A DNA stretch of 64,000 nucleotides, from NCBI GenBank assembly GCA_021787595.1, contig JAJYLQ010000003.1:144852-208851 (forward strand). Reading direction: 5' to 3'. Below, piece after piece: positions 35,244 through 45,400 of this stretch. Each line of letters starts with the position of its first letter. Position 1 is the stretch's first letter. The DNA is from Chloroflexota bacterium (lineage in GTDB: Bacteria; Chloroflexota; Anaerolineae; Anaerolineales; Villigracilaceae). The notes under the pieces are model-generated. The model did no database searches, was not told the DNA's origin, and saw only the letters and a list, made by a program, of their open reading frames with translations. A program made the position numbers and the translations under genes.

Positions 35244-37052
35244 ATGCCCACTCCTCTCCCCCGCTCGAAGGTCAAAAAGAATCAAACGTGGAATGCCGAA
35301 AGCGTTTTTTCGTCACCCAAGGCATTCGACTCTGAAGTAACCAGTCTCGCCGAGAGTCTTGCGGAAGTCAAAAAGTATCAGGGCCATCTCGGCGATAATC
35401 CCGGCACATTTATTGAAGCGATGGATGTCATTGAGAAGATTTCAAAGCGCGCGGCCAAAGTTCAGGTGTATGCCACGATGTCCAGCGCGGTGGACACAGC
35501 CGACCAACAAGGCGCGGCGATGAACGCGAAAGCTTTGAGCGCTCAAGCTCAAATCAGCGCCGCCACTTCGTTTGTTGATCCAGAACTGTTGTCAATTGGC
35601 GAAGCGAAATTACGTCAGTGGCAGAGAGACGATCCGCGCATGAAGTTATACGAGCATTACTTCAATGACCTGTTCCGCAAGCAGCAGCATGTCCGCAGTG
35701 CAGAAGTGGAGGAATTGCTTGGCATGATGCGCGATCCGTTTGGTTCGGTGCGGACAACGGCGCACATGCTGGCCAATGCGGATTTCAAATTTGAGTCTGC
35801 GCGGGACAGCAAAGGCAAAAAGGTCGAACTGACCCAAAGCACGTTCGACGCAATACTCAACACGTCCGACCGCAAAGCGCGGCAAACGGCCTGGGAAAAT
35901 TACAACGACAAATATCTTGAACACAAAAACACATTGGCAAGCAATCTCACCGCATCCATCAAACAAAATGTGTTCAACATGAAGGCACGCAAATTCAATT
36001 CGTCGCTGGAAGCCACACTCTTCAACGGCGATGTTCCCGTTGAGATGTTTCATAATTTGCTTGGCATCTTCAAGAAAAAACTTCCGCTGTGGCACAAGTA
36101 TTGGAGAATCCGCCGCAAAGCCTTGGGCGTGAAGACTTTGAATCCGTACGATGTGTGGGCCCCTTTAACGGACAAAAGGCACAGGGTCCCGTTTGAACGA
36201 GCGGTGGATTGGATCAGCGAAGGTCTGGCGCCAATGGGCGAGGAATATGTCAACGTGCTGCGGCAGGGATGTCTGCAAGAGCGCTGGGTGGATTGGTCGC
36301 CGAACGCGGGCAAACGTCAGGGCGCGTTCTCAAATCGAGTCCCGAGCGACACGTATCCGTTCATCCTGATGAGCTACACGGACGACATCGGCAGCATGAG
36401 CACGCTCGCGCACGAGCTCGGACATTCGATGCACGCGCATTACGCCAGCCGCGCGCAGCCAATGTTCTATTATTTGTATCCGTCCATCATCGCGGAGACC
36501 GCCTCGAACTTTCATCAGGCCATGGTGCGCGGACATTTGCTCAACACAAAGACCGACAAATATTTTCAGATTGCACTGCTCGAAGAAGCCATGGACAATT
36601 TCCATCGCTACTTCTTCATCATGCCGACGCTGGCGCGCTTCGAACTGGAGACGCATCGGCGCGTGGAAAAAGGCGGGGCGCTGACCGCCGATTCGATGAT
36701 CGAGCTGATGGCGGATCTTTTCAGCGAAGGCTACGGCGGCGAGATGAATCTCGACCGCGAACGCGTCGGCATTACGTGGGGCACATTCACCACGCATCTT
36801 TACATTGACTATTATTCGTTCCAGTACGCCATCGGCATTTCCGCCGCGAATGCAATTGCCAAACGCATTCTCAATGGCATGCCGAACGCCGCACAGGATC
36901 ACATCAACTTTCTCAAAGCAGGTTCGTCCAAATCGCCGATGGACGTCTACAAGCTGGCGGGCGTGGACATGACCAGCACGCGTCCCATCGAAGATGCGTT
37001 CGATGTGTTGGAGAATTATGTGGATCGGTTAGGCGTGTTGACGGCGGATTGA
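35244..37052 (+). CDS. pepF: Oligoendopeptidase F (M3 family)
   Basis: 602 residues. Zinc site LAHELGHSMHAHYA (HExxH), then the downstream SIIAETASNFHQ glutamate region and the C-terminal YYSFQYAIGISAANAI block of M3B peptidases. It cleaves short peptides in the cytosol. AAAGGAA precedes the ATG. The last 24 codons (TRPIEDAFDVLENYVDRL onward) are repeated with changes at 37213-37287. Confidence 0.93.
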   Translation: MPTPLPRSKVKKNQTWNAESVFSSPKAFDSEVTSLAESLAEVKKYQGHLGDNPGTFIEAMDVIEKISKRAAKVQVYATMSSAVDTADQQGAAMNAKALSAQAQISAATSFVDPELLSIGEAKLRQWQRDDPRMKLYEHYFNDLFRKQQHVRSAEVEELLGMMRDPFGSVRTTAHMLANADFKFESARDSKGKKVELTQSTFDAILNTSDRKARQTAWENYNDKYLEHKNTLASNLTASIKQNVFNMKARKFNSSLEATLFNGDVPVEMFHNLLGIFKKKLPLWHKYWRIRRKALGVKTLNPYDVWAPLTDKRHRVPFERAVDWISEGLAPMGEEYVNVLRQGCLQERWVDWSPNAGKRQGAFSNRVPSDTYPFILMSYTDDIGSMSTLAHELGHSMHAHYASRAQPMFYYLYPSIIAETASNFHQAMVRGHLLNTKTDKYFQIALLEEAMDNFHRYFFIMPTLARFELETHRRVEKGGALTADSMIELMADLFSEGYGGEMNLDRERVGITWGTFTTHLYIDYYSFQYAIGISAANAIAKRILNGMPNAAQDHINFLKAGSSKSPMDVYKLAGVDMTSTRPIEDAFDVLENYVDRLGVLTAD

Positions 37053-37212
37053 TGAAAAAATTTAACCACGAAGGCACAGAGAGCACAAAGTCCTTTGGCG
37101 TGGTTCGGGTGGGGTAAACCCCTCCCTCAATTCGTGGAGTCCACTAAAGTGGACTCATCTCATCAGCCCGAAGGGCTTCCACGTGCTGAGGAAGGATTTC
37201 AATCCGCACGTA
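37053..37212. other. Gene-free insert between the two pepF 3' ends
   Basis: It holds TTAACCACGAAGGCACAGAG, an inverted repeat GAGTCCACTAAAGTGGACTC, and GTGCTGAGGAAGGATTTCAA, similar to a stretch at 27093. No gene is seen. Confidence 0.5.
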
Positions 37213-37287
37213 ACGCGTCCCATCGAAGACGCGTTCGATGTGTTGGAAGATTATGTGGATCGGTTGGGTGTGTTGACGAACAAGTAG
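37213..37287 (+). pseudogene. Duplicate of the pepF 3' end (25 codons)
   Basis: It reads TRPIEDAFDVLEDYVDRLGV then LTNK and stop, against TRPIEDAFDVLENYVDRLGV then LTAD in intact pepF. Several changes are silent. The piece has no start of its own. Confidence 0.9.
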
Positions 37288-37374
37288 CGCAGCTCCGATT
37301 CCGAAGTACTGAGGAATTTATCGAAGACATTCATGGCTGCTTGAGGTCGCCTATAAATATTTGTGGAGATTATT

Positions 37375-38343
37375 ATGGCTGAAAAAGCTTACCTTGATCC
37401 CAGCCTGACCCTGCGACCCGCCCGCTGGACAGACATCAATGCTGTGGCAAAGCTCAATCATTACGTTGCGGAAATGGATGGTGACACGAGTTTTGTGCTT
37501 ACTACTGAAGAACTGGCAAATGAATGGAAGAGCGAAGGCTTTCGTGTGGAGCGCGATGTTTTTGTTGTGGAAACCCAAGATGGGCGCGTGGTTGGCAGTG
37601 AAGAATTTTATAACCAGAATCATCACTGTAAGCTTATCGCATATGGTTGCGTTCACACAGAATTCAGAGGGCTAGGTATAGGTTCTTGCTTGCTTGAAAA
37701 AATAACCGAACGCGCACAGGCTGAAATGGAACTTGCGCCGCCTGATGAACGCGTGTTTATCCAAAGTTCAATAAATGATGAGGATGAAGCAGGACACACC
37801 CTGCTTCGAACCAACGGCTACTCTCCCATCCGCTATTTTTGGCACATGGAGATCAAATTGCAGGAAGCCCCTGCCCCTGTGGCTTTGCCTGAAGGGATCG
37901 AACTACAACCGTTTATCAAAGATGAACATGCCATGGCAGTCTGGCAGGCAGACAATGAAGCCTTCCATGACCACTGGGGCAGTCATGATCGAACTTACGA
38001 AGAATGGTCGCATGGAAAATTTGGCAACCCAAATTTTGACCCCACCTTGTGGGTGACCGCCTGGGATGGAAACGAAATCGCGGGCTTTTCGCAGAACCGC
38101 TATCGCCAAGGAATCGGCTGGATTGGAACCTTGGGAGTCCGCCGTGCGTGGCGCAAGAAAGGACTTGGGTTCGCTTTGCTGCGTCACTCCTTCGGTGAAT
38201 TTTACAAACGCGGTACGACCACCATCGGCCTCGGCGTGGATGCATCCAACCCCACGGGAGCTACGCGGCTCTATCAACGGGCGGGCATGGTTGTGGCAGG
38301 CGAATTTGTCACGTACGAAAAGGAACTGAGAGCTGCAGGGTAA
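37375..38343 (+). CDS. GNAT family N-acetyltransferase with two GNAT domains
   Basis: 322 residues. The first domain (about 10-165) has HTEFRGLGIGSCLLEKI; the second (about 170-322) has LGVRRAWRKKGLGFALLRH, each with the acetyl-CoA-binding R-x-x-G-x-G/A loop. Substrate unknown. ATG at 37375 is preferred, six bases after GGAG; GTG at 37363 is in frame. Confidence 0.85.
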   Translation: MAEKAYLDPSLTLRPARWTDINAVAKLNHYVAEMDGDTSFVLTTEELANEWKSEGFRVERDVFVVETQDGRVVGSEEFYNQNHHCKLIAYGCVHTEFRGLGIGSCLLEKITERAQAEMELAPPDERVFIQSSINDEDEAGHTLLRTNGYSPIRYFWHMEIKLQEAPAPVALPEGIELQPFIKDEHAMAVWQADNEAFHDHWGSHDRTYEEWSHGKFGNPNFDPTLWVTAWDGNEIAGFSQNRYRQGIGWIGTLGVRRAWRKKGLGFALLRHSFGEFYKRGTTTIGLGVDASNPTGATRLYQRAGMVVAGEFVTYEKELRAAG

Positions 38344-38366
38344 AATCAATTTCAAAAGGAATCGTT

Positions 38367-39209
38367 ATGAATGACAGAACAATTTTGATCACAGGCGCGA
38401 GCACAGGCATTGGCTTGCAAAGCGCCATCGGCTTGGCAAAGTTGGGAGCAAAGATCGTGATGGTAGGGCGCGATGAAGGACGCACAGCGCGGGCAGTGGA
38501 ACATGTAAAATCACAAACAGGAAACGAATTAGTTTCGTATTTGCTGGCTGATCTTTCATCGCTGCAACAGGTGCGCAAGCTGGCACAAGAGTTCAAGGAT
38601 AAATATGGAAAACTCGACGTGCTGCTCAACAACGCCGGCGCGATCTTTTTGACGCGCAAAGTGAGCGCGGAAGGGTACGAAATGTCCCTGGCGCTTAATC
38701 ATCTCGATTACTTTCTGTTGACCGATCTGCTCTTGGACATGCTCAAATCGGGACCTTCAGGGTGTGTTGTCAATGTAGCCTCGCGCGCACATTATCGAGG
38801 CCACGTGAATTTTGATGACCTGCAAAGCCAGCATGGATACAACGGAATGCGAACTTACGGTATGACCAAACTCATGAATGTGCTGTTCACGTACGAACTG
38901 GCCCGGCGTTTGCAAGGCACGAAGGTTACAGCCAATTGTCTGCATCCGGGATTTGTGGCCAGCAATTTTGCAGGGAACAATGGCTGGCTTGTGCGCTTCG
39001 GCATGAAGTTCATGTCCGGACGCATCTCGGTCGAGGACGGAGCCAAGTGTTCGGTCTACCTCGCCTCGTCGCCGGATGTGCAGGGCGTCAGCGGAAAGTA
39101 TTTCAACTACGATCTGAAGGAAACACGCTCATCCGATGAATCGTACGATGAAGCCATCGCAAAACGTTTGTGGGATGTGAGCGAGAAGTTAGTGGCGATA
39201 GGCAAGTGA
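38367..39209 (+). CDS. Short-chain dehydrogenase/reductase
   Basis: 280 residues. Cofactor motif TGASTGIGLQS (residues 8-18), NNAG (LLNNAGAIFL), catalytic YGMTKL and the PGFV block (CLHPGFVASNF). The overall pattern resembles retinol-dehydrogenase-like SDRs. Substrate unknown. AAAGGA precedes the ATG; it lies 23 bases after the GNAT gene and may share its transcript. Confidence 0.9.
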   Translation: MNDRTILITGASTGIGLQSAIGLAKLGAKIVMVGRDEGRTARAVEHVKSQTGNELVSYLLADLSSLQQVRKLAQEFKDKYGKLDVLLNNAGAIFLTRKVSAEGYEMSLALNHLDYFLLTDLLLDMLKSGPSGCVVNVASRAHYRGHVNFDDLQSQHGYNGMRTYGMTKLMNVLFTYELARRLQGTKVTANCLHPGFVASNFAGNNGWLVRFGMKFMSGRISVEDGAKCSVYLASSPDVQGVSGKYFNYDLKETRSSDESYDEAIAKRLWDVSEKLVAIGK

Positions 39210-39238
39210 TTCGTAGAGTAGATCACGTTTGCAACGAA

Positions 39239-39271
39239 GTAGGTCACGCTTAAAGCGCGACCTACTTTTTT
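39239..39271 (+). terminator. Rho-independent terminator after the SDR gene
   Basis: Stem GTAGGTCACGCTT/AAAGCGCGACCTAC (one mismatch) followed by TTTTTT. Confidence 0.85.
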
Positions 39272-39497
39272 ACAATGTACAAAGCAATTGTCTTTCTACC
39301 GGATTACCCGGATATTTCTCATCCCACTGCGCGTACAATTCATCCGCTGATTTCCTGATATTCGCCTTGTTCAAAATTTTTGCGCGAAACTTGGCGCGGT
39401 CGTTCAACTGTCTCAGCATCTCAGGATCAGGGCGGAAAAGAATATCCAGCTTGCCGTCCATGCGGATGGTCGGCGCGGTAAGCGAGTTGTCTTGCAA
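39270..39497 (-). CDS. Hypothetical small protein or gene fragment (uncertain)
   Basis: 75 codons from TTG at 39497. The reading LRQLNDRAKFRAKILNKANI and SADELYAQWDEKYPGNPVE is protein-like with good helical pattern, but there is no ribosome-binding site and a repeat begins 38 bases upstream. It may be the 3' remnant of a gene cut by that repeat. Confidence 0.35.
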   Translation of the reverse strand: MQDNSLTAPTIRMDGKLDILFRPDPEMLRQLNDRAKFRAKILNKANIRKSADELYAQWDEKYPGNPVERQLLCTL

Positions 39498-39898
39498 AGG
39501 TGAGGTAAGAGACTATTTTAAAAGTCATGAACCCGCTGGGTCCTGTCATTCTGAGCGACCGCAGGGAGCGAAGAATCTCGCTTTTCAAGCCGGTTTTCCA
39601 TCAAAATTTGGGATTCTTCGTGGCGCCCCGCGTGTGCGGGAGTGCCACTCAGAATGACATGTGGGAACGAGTTTTAAAACATACTCTCTAAGCACGAGGT
39701 TCATAGCCTGATTATGAAGCTGCTGCAAAACTGCATGTACATTTTCCACAGTTTGTTCTATAATATGCTGCGCATTGTAGATAATATTTATCGTATTCAT
39801 CGGTTTAGGTAAAGATCTGAACTTCATAGGAATCTTTCTACTAATGAAGCAATCAATAGATTTTGAAATAACGGTTTAAAAAGATGAGGGGGCAAATC
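39498..39898. other. Region with a palindromic repeat (39535-39660) and no convincing gene
   Basis: The repeat has outer arms TGTCATTCTGAGCGACCGCA and CACTCAGAATGACATG with inner GAAGAATCTCG and GGGATTCTTCG. The rest is AT-rich; an 80-codon minus-strand frame (39585-39827) ends inside the repeat and is not convincing. A promoter for the following GNAT gene may lie in 39760-39880. Confidence 0.65.
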
Positions 39899-40441
39899 GT
39901 GGGTGTTGATTTACGACCAGTCCAAACCAGCGACGAGGAATTCCTCTTCTCGGTCTACGCCAGCACGCGCGCTGACGAAATGAAACTTGTCCCCTGGACC
40001 GAAACGCAGAAGCAGGATTTTCTGCGGATGCAGTTCAACGCCCAGCGGCAGCACTACGCTGTCTATTACCCCAAAGCCCAATATCATGTGATCGAACGGG
40101 ATGGAGAGGCCATCGGCCGCATGATCGTTGACCGGTCAGAGGACACGATTCTTCTAATGGACATCGCATTACTGCCTGAATATCACAACGCGGGGATTGG
40201 AACCAGGCTGATTAAAGAACTGCTTGATGAAGCCGATAAAGAAAATCGCCCTGTTCAACTGCACGTGGAAACATTCAACCCGGCCATTAAACTTTACAAA
40301 AGGCTGGGCTTTGTTAAGAGCGGCGAAATGGGTATCTATCATGAAATGACGCGCCAGTCTGCGTCCGATGCCAGACGCCAAATTGCATTGGATCATCGCA
40401 CGGAAGATAAAATCAAGGGGGTGAAAGCGGATGCGCGATAA
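39899..40441 (+). CDS. GNAT family N-acetyltransferase
   Basis: 180 residues. One GNAT domain: LRPVQTSDEEFLFSVYASTR at the start, LLPEYHNAGIGTRLIKELL as the acetyl-CoA loop, YKRLGFVKSGE near the end. GTG at 39899 is preferred, six bases after GAGGGG; ATG at 39884 is in frame. Its end overlaps the DUF6916 gene, so the acetyltransferase is co-translated with the tail-collar cluster and may act on it (inference). Confidence 0.83.
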   Translation: MGVDLRPVQTSDEEFLFSVYASTRADEMKLVPWTETQKQDFLRMQFNAQRQHYAVYYPKAQYHVIERDGEAIGRMIVDRSEDTILLMDIALLPEYHNAGIGTRLIKELLDEADKENRPVQLHVETFNPAIKLYKRLGFVKSGEMGIYHEMTRQSASDARRQIALDHRTEDKIKGVKADAR

Positions 40442-40736
40442 ACTGCACAAGGATTCTTTCGTCCAATGCCTTAACACGGATTTCAATGTGATTGATGAAG
40501 GCTCCGCGGCTCTCAGTTTGAAACTAACCGAAGTCACCGAAGGTTTTATAACCGCGCGACAGGAGGCCTTTTCGGTTATTTTCCACGGGCCGGCTGACCG
40601 GTTTATTCCGCAAGGCATACATAAACTAAGTCATTCAATTCTGGGGGACCTCGATATCTTTCTTGTTCCCATTGCAAAGGATAACGATGGTTTTCAATAC
40701 GAAGCCGTATTCAACCATCTAGTCCAGGTCAAGTAG
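40431..40736 (+). CDS. DUF6916 family protein
   Basis: 101 residues. FSVIFHGPADRFIPQGIHKLSH then LGDLDIFLVPIAKD and YEAVFN match DUF6916, a small beta-rich family usually found beside tail-collar proteins; function unknown. It overlaps the GNAT gene by 11 bases, with AGGGGGTG upstream of its ATG. Confidence 0.82.
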   Translation: MRDKLHKDSFVQCLNTDFNVIDEGSAALSLKLTEVTEGFITARQEAFSVIFHGPADRFIPQGIHKLSHSILGDLDIFLVPIAKDNDGFQYEAVFNHLVQVK

Positions 40737-40768
40737 ATGGCATCTTTCATCAAAGGAGAAAAACGAAC

Positions 40769-41284
40769 ATGAGCGAACCTTATATTGGAGAGATCAGGAT
40801 GTTTGGCGGCAACTATGCCCCGCAAGGATGGGCGTTTTGCAACGGTCAGCTCATTCCGATCTCGGAGAACGAGGCACTCTTCAATCTAATTGGCACAACA
40901 TTCGGAGGGGATGGGCAAAGCACGTTTGCTTTACCCAACCTGCAAAGCCGTGTTCCAATGCACATGGGGACCGGCGGCGGTGGAACGTACGCGCTTGGTC
41001 AGCAGGGAGGCGTTGAGATGGTGACGTTGACCGTCAACCAGATGCCGGGACATACTCATACGCCCGCAGCAAACACGGCTGGCAGTGGGACCAACCCAAC
41101 CGGATCGGTTTGGGCAGGCAATACGGACGCGGCGCAATTCGCTCCGCCAGCCCAGATCAATGGACAAATGAACGCCCAAGCGATCCAACCGGTGGGCGGT
41201 AGCCAGCCGCACGACAACATGATTCCTTACTTGGCGGTCAGCTTTATCATCTCGCTGTATGGAATTTATCCTACGCAATCCTGA
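40769..41284 (+). CDS. Phage tail-collar domain protein (MdpB-like), copy 1
   Basis: 171 residues. Tail-collar pattern: IGEIRMFGGNYAPQGWAFCNGQ, GTTFGGDGQSTFALPNLQSR and a C-terminal NMIPYLAVSFIISLYGIYPTQ. These proteins are annotated microcystin-dependent or tail-fibre-like; they fold as short trimeric fibres in phages. Here they lie with no other phage genes. AAAGGAG precedes the ATG. Confidence 0.9.
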   Translation: MSEPYIGEIRMFGGNYAPQGWAFCNGQLIPISENEALFNLIGTTFGGDGQSTFALPNLQSRVPMHMGTGGGGTYALGQQGGVEMVTLTVNQMPGHTHTPAANTAGSGTNPTGSVWAGNTDAAQFAPPAQINGQMNAQAIQPVGGSQPHDNMIPYLAVSFIISLYGIYPTQS

Positions 41285-41319
41285 ATTGGGAACATCACTT
41301 TAAGTGGAAAGGATCAGCC

Positions 41320-41817
41320 ATGTCAACGCCCTATATCTCTGAGATACGGATATTCTCGTTCGGCTTTGCGCCCAAAGGCTGGGCGCTTTGCAATGGACAG
41401 CTTTTGCCAATCAACCAAAACCAGGCGCTCTTCTCGCTCTTGGGCACAACCTTCGGCGGTGATGGAAGGCAGACTTTTGGACTACCAAATCTCCAGGGAC
41501 GAGTGCCGTTCCACATAGGCAGCGATCACGTTCTGGGTGAAGTTGGCGGTGAGATTGTGCATGCGTTGAATGCCAGCCAAATGCCGGCACATACACATGT
41601 ACCCGCGGCCAGCTCTGCGAACGCGAACGCGAGCAACCCCGTTGGTAATTTTTGGGCAAACGCAGGTAGGACGAACTTCAACTCCAGCCCAAATACAACA
41701 ATGGCCCCACAGGCCGTTTCCAGTGTTGGAGGCGGCCAGCCACATGAAAACATGTCGCCTTATCTGGTGCTCAACTTCTGTATTGCGCTTCAGGGTATTT
41801 TCCCATCACGAAATTAA
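41320..41817 (+). CDS. Phage tail-collar domain protein (MdpB-like), copy 2
   Basis: 165 residues, a paralogue of copies 1 and 3: ISEIRIFSFGFAPKGWALCNGQ, TTFGGDGRQTFGLPNLQGR, NMSPYLVLNFCIALQGIFPS. GGAAAGGA upstream. The middle region (GHTHVPAASS-like) differs from its neighbours, which suggests the copies specialise in the exposed part. Confidence 0.9.
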   Translation: MSTPYISEIRIFSFGFAPKGWALCNGQLLPINQNQALFSLLGTTFGGDGRQTFGLPNLQGRVPFHIGSDHVLGEVGGEIVHALNASQMPAHTHVPAASSANANASNPVGNFWANAGRTNFNSSPNTTMAPQAVSSVGGGQPHENMSPYLVLNFCIALQGIFPSRN

Positions 41818-41829
41818 ACGGAGGAAAAC

Positions 41830-42357
41830 ATGTCTTCACCATTTGTAGCAGAAATTCGGATTTTCGCATGTAACTTTGCTCCCAGCGGCTGGGCGCTTTG
41901 CAACGGGCAGCTTATGCCCATTAGCCAAAACACAGCGCTCTTTTCGCTGTTGGGCACAACGTACGGCGGCGATGGCAGATCCAATTTTGCCTTGCCCGAT
42001 CTACAGGGAAGAGCTCCTTTGTTTTGGGGACAAGGTGCCGGTCTTTCTTTATATGATGAAGGACAGAGCGGCGGCGAAGATACTGTGACGCTGACTCAAA
42101 GCGAGCTGCCTTCGCACTCACATTCAGCCAATGCCACAAGCGGAGGCGGTTCTGCAAACAATCCCACTGGGAATGTTTGGGCCGCAACCGTCATTGCGAG
42201 GCAGGGAGTTAACACATATAACACCGCAGGTGGAACCACTATGAGTCCCCAGGCTCTTCAAATGGCGGGCGGTTCAGCGCCGCACAATAATCTGATGCCC
42301 TACCTCGTGCTGAATTTCTGCATTGCCCTGCGAGGTATTTTTCCACCGCACAGCTAG
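41830..42357 (+). CDS. Phage tail-collar domain protein (MdpB-like), copy 3
   Basis: 175 residues: VAEIRIFACNFAPSGWALCN, GTTYGGDGRSNFALPDLQGR, NLMPYLVLNFCIALRGIFPP. GGAGG upstream of the ATG. It is followed by a hairpin (42375-42401) and then by the first giant adhesin gene. Confidence 0.9.
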   Translation: MSSPFVAEIRIFACNFAPSGWALCNGQLMPISQNTALFSLLGTTYGGDGRSNFALPDLQGRAPLFWGQGAGLSLYDEGQSGGEDTVTLTQSELPSHSHSANATSGGGSANNPTGNVWAATVIARQGVNTYNTAGGTTMSPQALQMAGGSAPHNNLMPYLVLNFCIALRGIFPPHS

Positions 42358-42374
42358 ATTCATGTCGGTCCATC

Positions 42375-42401
42375 ATGGGCGTCGTTTTGCTTGACGCCCA
42401 T
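42375..42401 (+). terminator. Hairpin after the tail-collar genes
   Basis: 9-bp stem ATGGGCGTC/GACGCCCAT with a 9-base loop and no U-run. It may be a weak terminator or a transcript-stabilising hairpin. Confidence 0.5.
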
Positions 42402-42487
42402 CGTTACTGCGATCTCGAGACTTTCAATAACATCGATTCCGGGTTTATCGAGTAAGCCCTCATTTTGGTTTGTAAAGGACGCGTGCT

Positions 42488-45400
42488 ATGCCCCACACAC
42501 TTATTGGTCTTATAACATCAATTGTCAAGAGCAGGGAAAAGGCATCATTATCGCGTTTTATCTCAATTTTCCTGGCAGCCAGCACGCTGGCCGTTTCAGT
42601 CTTTACAGTAATGCCAGTACAGCCCGCTTATGCCGCGACCATCAATGTAGATCGGACGGACGATCCTGCGGTAAGCACGGCAGGTTCCGGCGCGGCGGCA
42701 TGTACGGTAGCAGCTAACGATTGCAGTCTGCGCGGCGCGGTCATCTTTGCAAATGCTAATCCCGGCACCACCATCAATATCCCCGCGGGCACATACACGC
42801 TTTCCATAGATGGCAGTTCGGAAGCGGGGAATTGCGGTGACGCTACTATCGGCGATTTGGATATTGCTGGAAACAATACAACCATAACAGGTGCCGGATC
42901 AGCCAGCACAATCATCCAACAGACCACCTCGCATGATCGAGTCATCTGCGTAGACCAGTTTCTTGTGGGTAACTTTAACTTTTCCATGTCGGGAGTCACA
43001 ATCGAGGGCGGAAAGGAAACGTTCGGCGTCGGCGGCGGCGGAATGATCTCTGGCAGTCAGGGCGATTCGGTCACCCTTAGCGATGTCATCTTCCAGAACA
43101 ACCAGACCAGCGGCGGCGGCAGCCCGGTTGGCGGAGGGGTTGGTCACTCGGGCGGCAGTTTTTCCTGCACAAATTGTAAATTCCTCAACAACACATCTGC
43201 CGGCAGCGGCGGCGGCCTCTATCTTTCCGCTAACTATACCGGCTGCACACATCCCTGTGCAGGCACTTTTACAATTACCGGTTCAACTTTTTCAGGAAAT
43301 ACAGCAGCCGGAAATGGCGGCGGTTTGATAACTACACAGGGCAACAGCTATAGTGTCACCAATAGTACTTTCACCAATAATACTGCTCAAAGTGCCGCAG
43401 GCGGAGGCGGTGGAATCTACAACGAGTCCGGAACGCTCACTGCAAACTACAACACCTTTACCGGCAACCAAGCCACTGCGACGGCCAATGGCAATGCCAT
43501 TAGTTCTCCTGACGGCGGCGGAGCGGATATCACCGCCAACTTCAACCGCATCGTCAGCAACTCGGGCTCTTCTACAGACTTTCATGGCGGCAGCGGCTCG
43601 ACCGCTGCGATCACGAATAACTGGTGGGGATGCGATGGCGGACCCGGCACGACAGGTTGCGACACCGTCGGCGGCAGTGGCACAAACACCTATAACCCAT
43701 GGATCGTGCTCAAAACGACCGCCAGTCCGAGCACGGTCAACTATGGGGATTCGACTACACTGACCACCAGTTTTCTGCAGAACTCAAGCGGCGGTACGTT
43801 GACCGCCGGCGATGTCTTTACGTTGATCGGCTTGCCGGTCACGTGGACGAACGCTGCGCATGGAACGCTTTCTAATCAGCAGACAACCATTCAACCCAAC
43901 GGCACAGCCACAGCCACGTTCACAGCCGGAAGCACAAGCGCAGACTGCGGAAACGTGGGCAGCACCGAAGCCGAAGTGGATAACGTTCAAAGCGGCGACA
44001 CTACTGCCACCGCTTCCATCACCATCAATTGCCCTGACTTGCAGGCGGGCAAGACAAACAATGTAAGTGGCGCTACGCAGCTGCCTAATACTTGGACCTG
44101 GACCCTCACCGGCACGAACAGCGGAACGGGCTATGCCGCTTACACAAACGGGCAGACGATCCTCACTGATAACTTGCCTAATTCAAACATCAGCTATGGC
44201 ACAGTCACGGAAAATAATGTGAGCGGTGTCGCTGGCACGATCAGTTGCAGCATCAACGGTACGGACGATCTCATCTGTACCGCCAATGGTTCGGTCAACG
44301 TCAACTCAAGTGGTTCCTTCACCGTAAGCTTCACCGCCACACCGACTACCTCTGCGACGTATTCCAACCCCCGCGCCAGTGGCGCCTGTGCGATTGATCC
44401 CAACAATAATATTCCTGAAACCAATGACAGCAACAACGCCTGCAGCGACAGCGTGACCGTCACCGCGCCAGACCTTACGGTGACCAAATCGGATAACGTC
44501 AGCGGCACGACGACCACCGGCAACAATTGGACATGGAAGCTGCATGTCGCCAACAGTTCCGCCAGTGCAACCGCGGGCTTCACTAACGGTCAGACGATCT
44601 TGACCGACGAACTGGATAATAGCGGCAATCTTACCTACGGCGCGCCGAGTGCCGGGAGTGGAACCAACATTACCAATATCGGCAATGTCAGTTGCAGCAT
44701 CACCAGCAACACGCTGACGTGTTCCGCAACCGGCACGGTTGTCGTTGGAACCAGCGGCTCGTTCGACGTGACCTTCACCACGACACCGGGCGCGGTCGGA
44801 ACGTACACCAACCCGCGTAGCGGCGGCACGTGCGCGGTGGATCCAAACAATGTTGTTGCGGAGAGCGACGAGAGCAATAACAACTGTAATACTGATTCGG
44901 TCACTGTTACCGCACCCGACCTGACGATCACCAAGACACATACTGGTAACTTCACTCAAGGTCAGACAGGCGCGCAGTACACGATCACGGTCACGAACAG
45001 TGGTTCCGCATCCACCGACGGTTCAATGGTCACCGTTACCGACACATTGCCCTCCGGTCTGACTGCCACTGCTATCAGCGGCACGGGCTGGACGTGTACG
45101 CTTGGCACGCTGACCTGCACGCGCACGGATGTGCTAAACGCAACATCCAGCTATCCAAATATTACTCTCACCGTAGATGTTGCCAACAATGCCGCATCCA
45201 GCCTGACCAACCAGGCAAATGTCTCAGGCGGCGGTGAAGTCAACACAGCAAACGACAGTGCCTCCGACCCGACAAACATAAATCAGCTTCCGGATTTGAC
45301 GATTACCAAAACTCATACCGGTAACTTCACTCAAGGTCAGACGGGTGCGCAATATACGATCACCGTCTCGAACAATGGCTCCGCATCCACCGACGGGTCA

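Noticed and set aside
39585-39827. 80-codon minus-strand frame
   Set aside because: It ends inside a palindromic repeat and has no recognisable family; described only within the gene-free region.
40769-42357. Prophage
   Set aside because: Three tail-collar proteins are present but no capsid, terminase, portal, integrase or lysis gene is nearby.
42628-42999. Minus-strand frames within the giant adhesin genes
   Set aside because: Repeat-rich coding DNA gives many open antisense frames; none has supporting signals.
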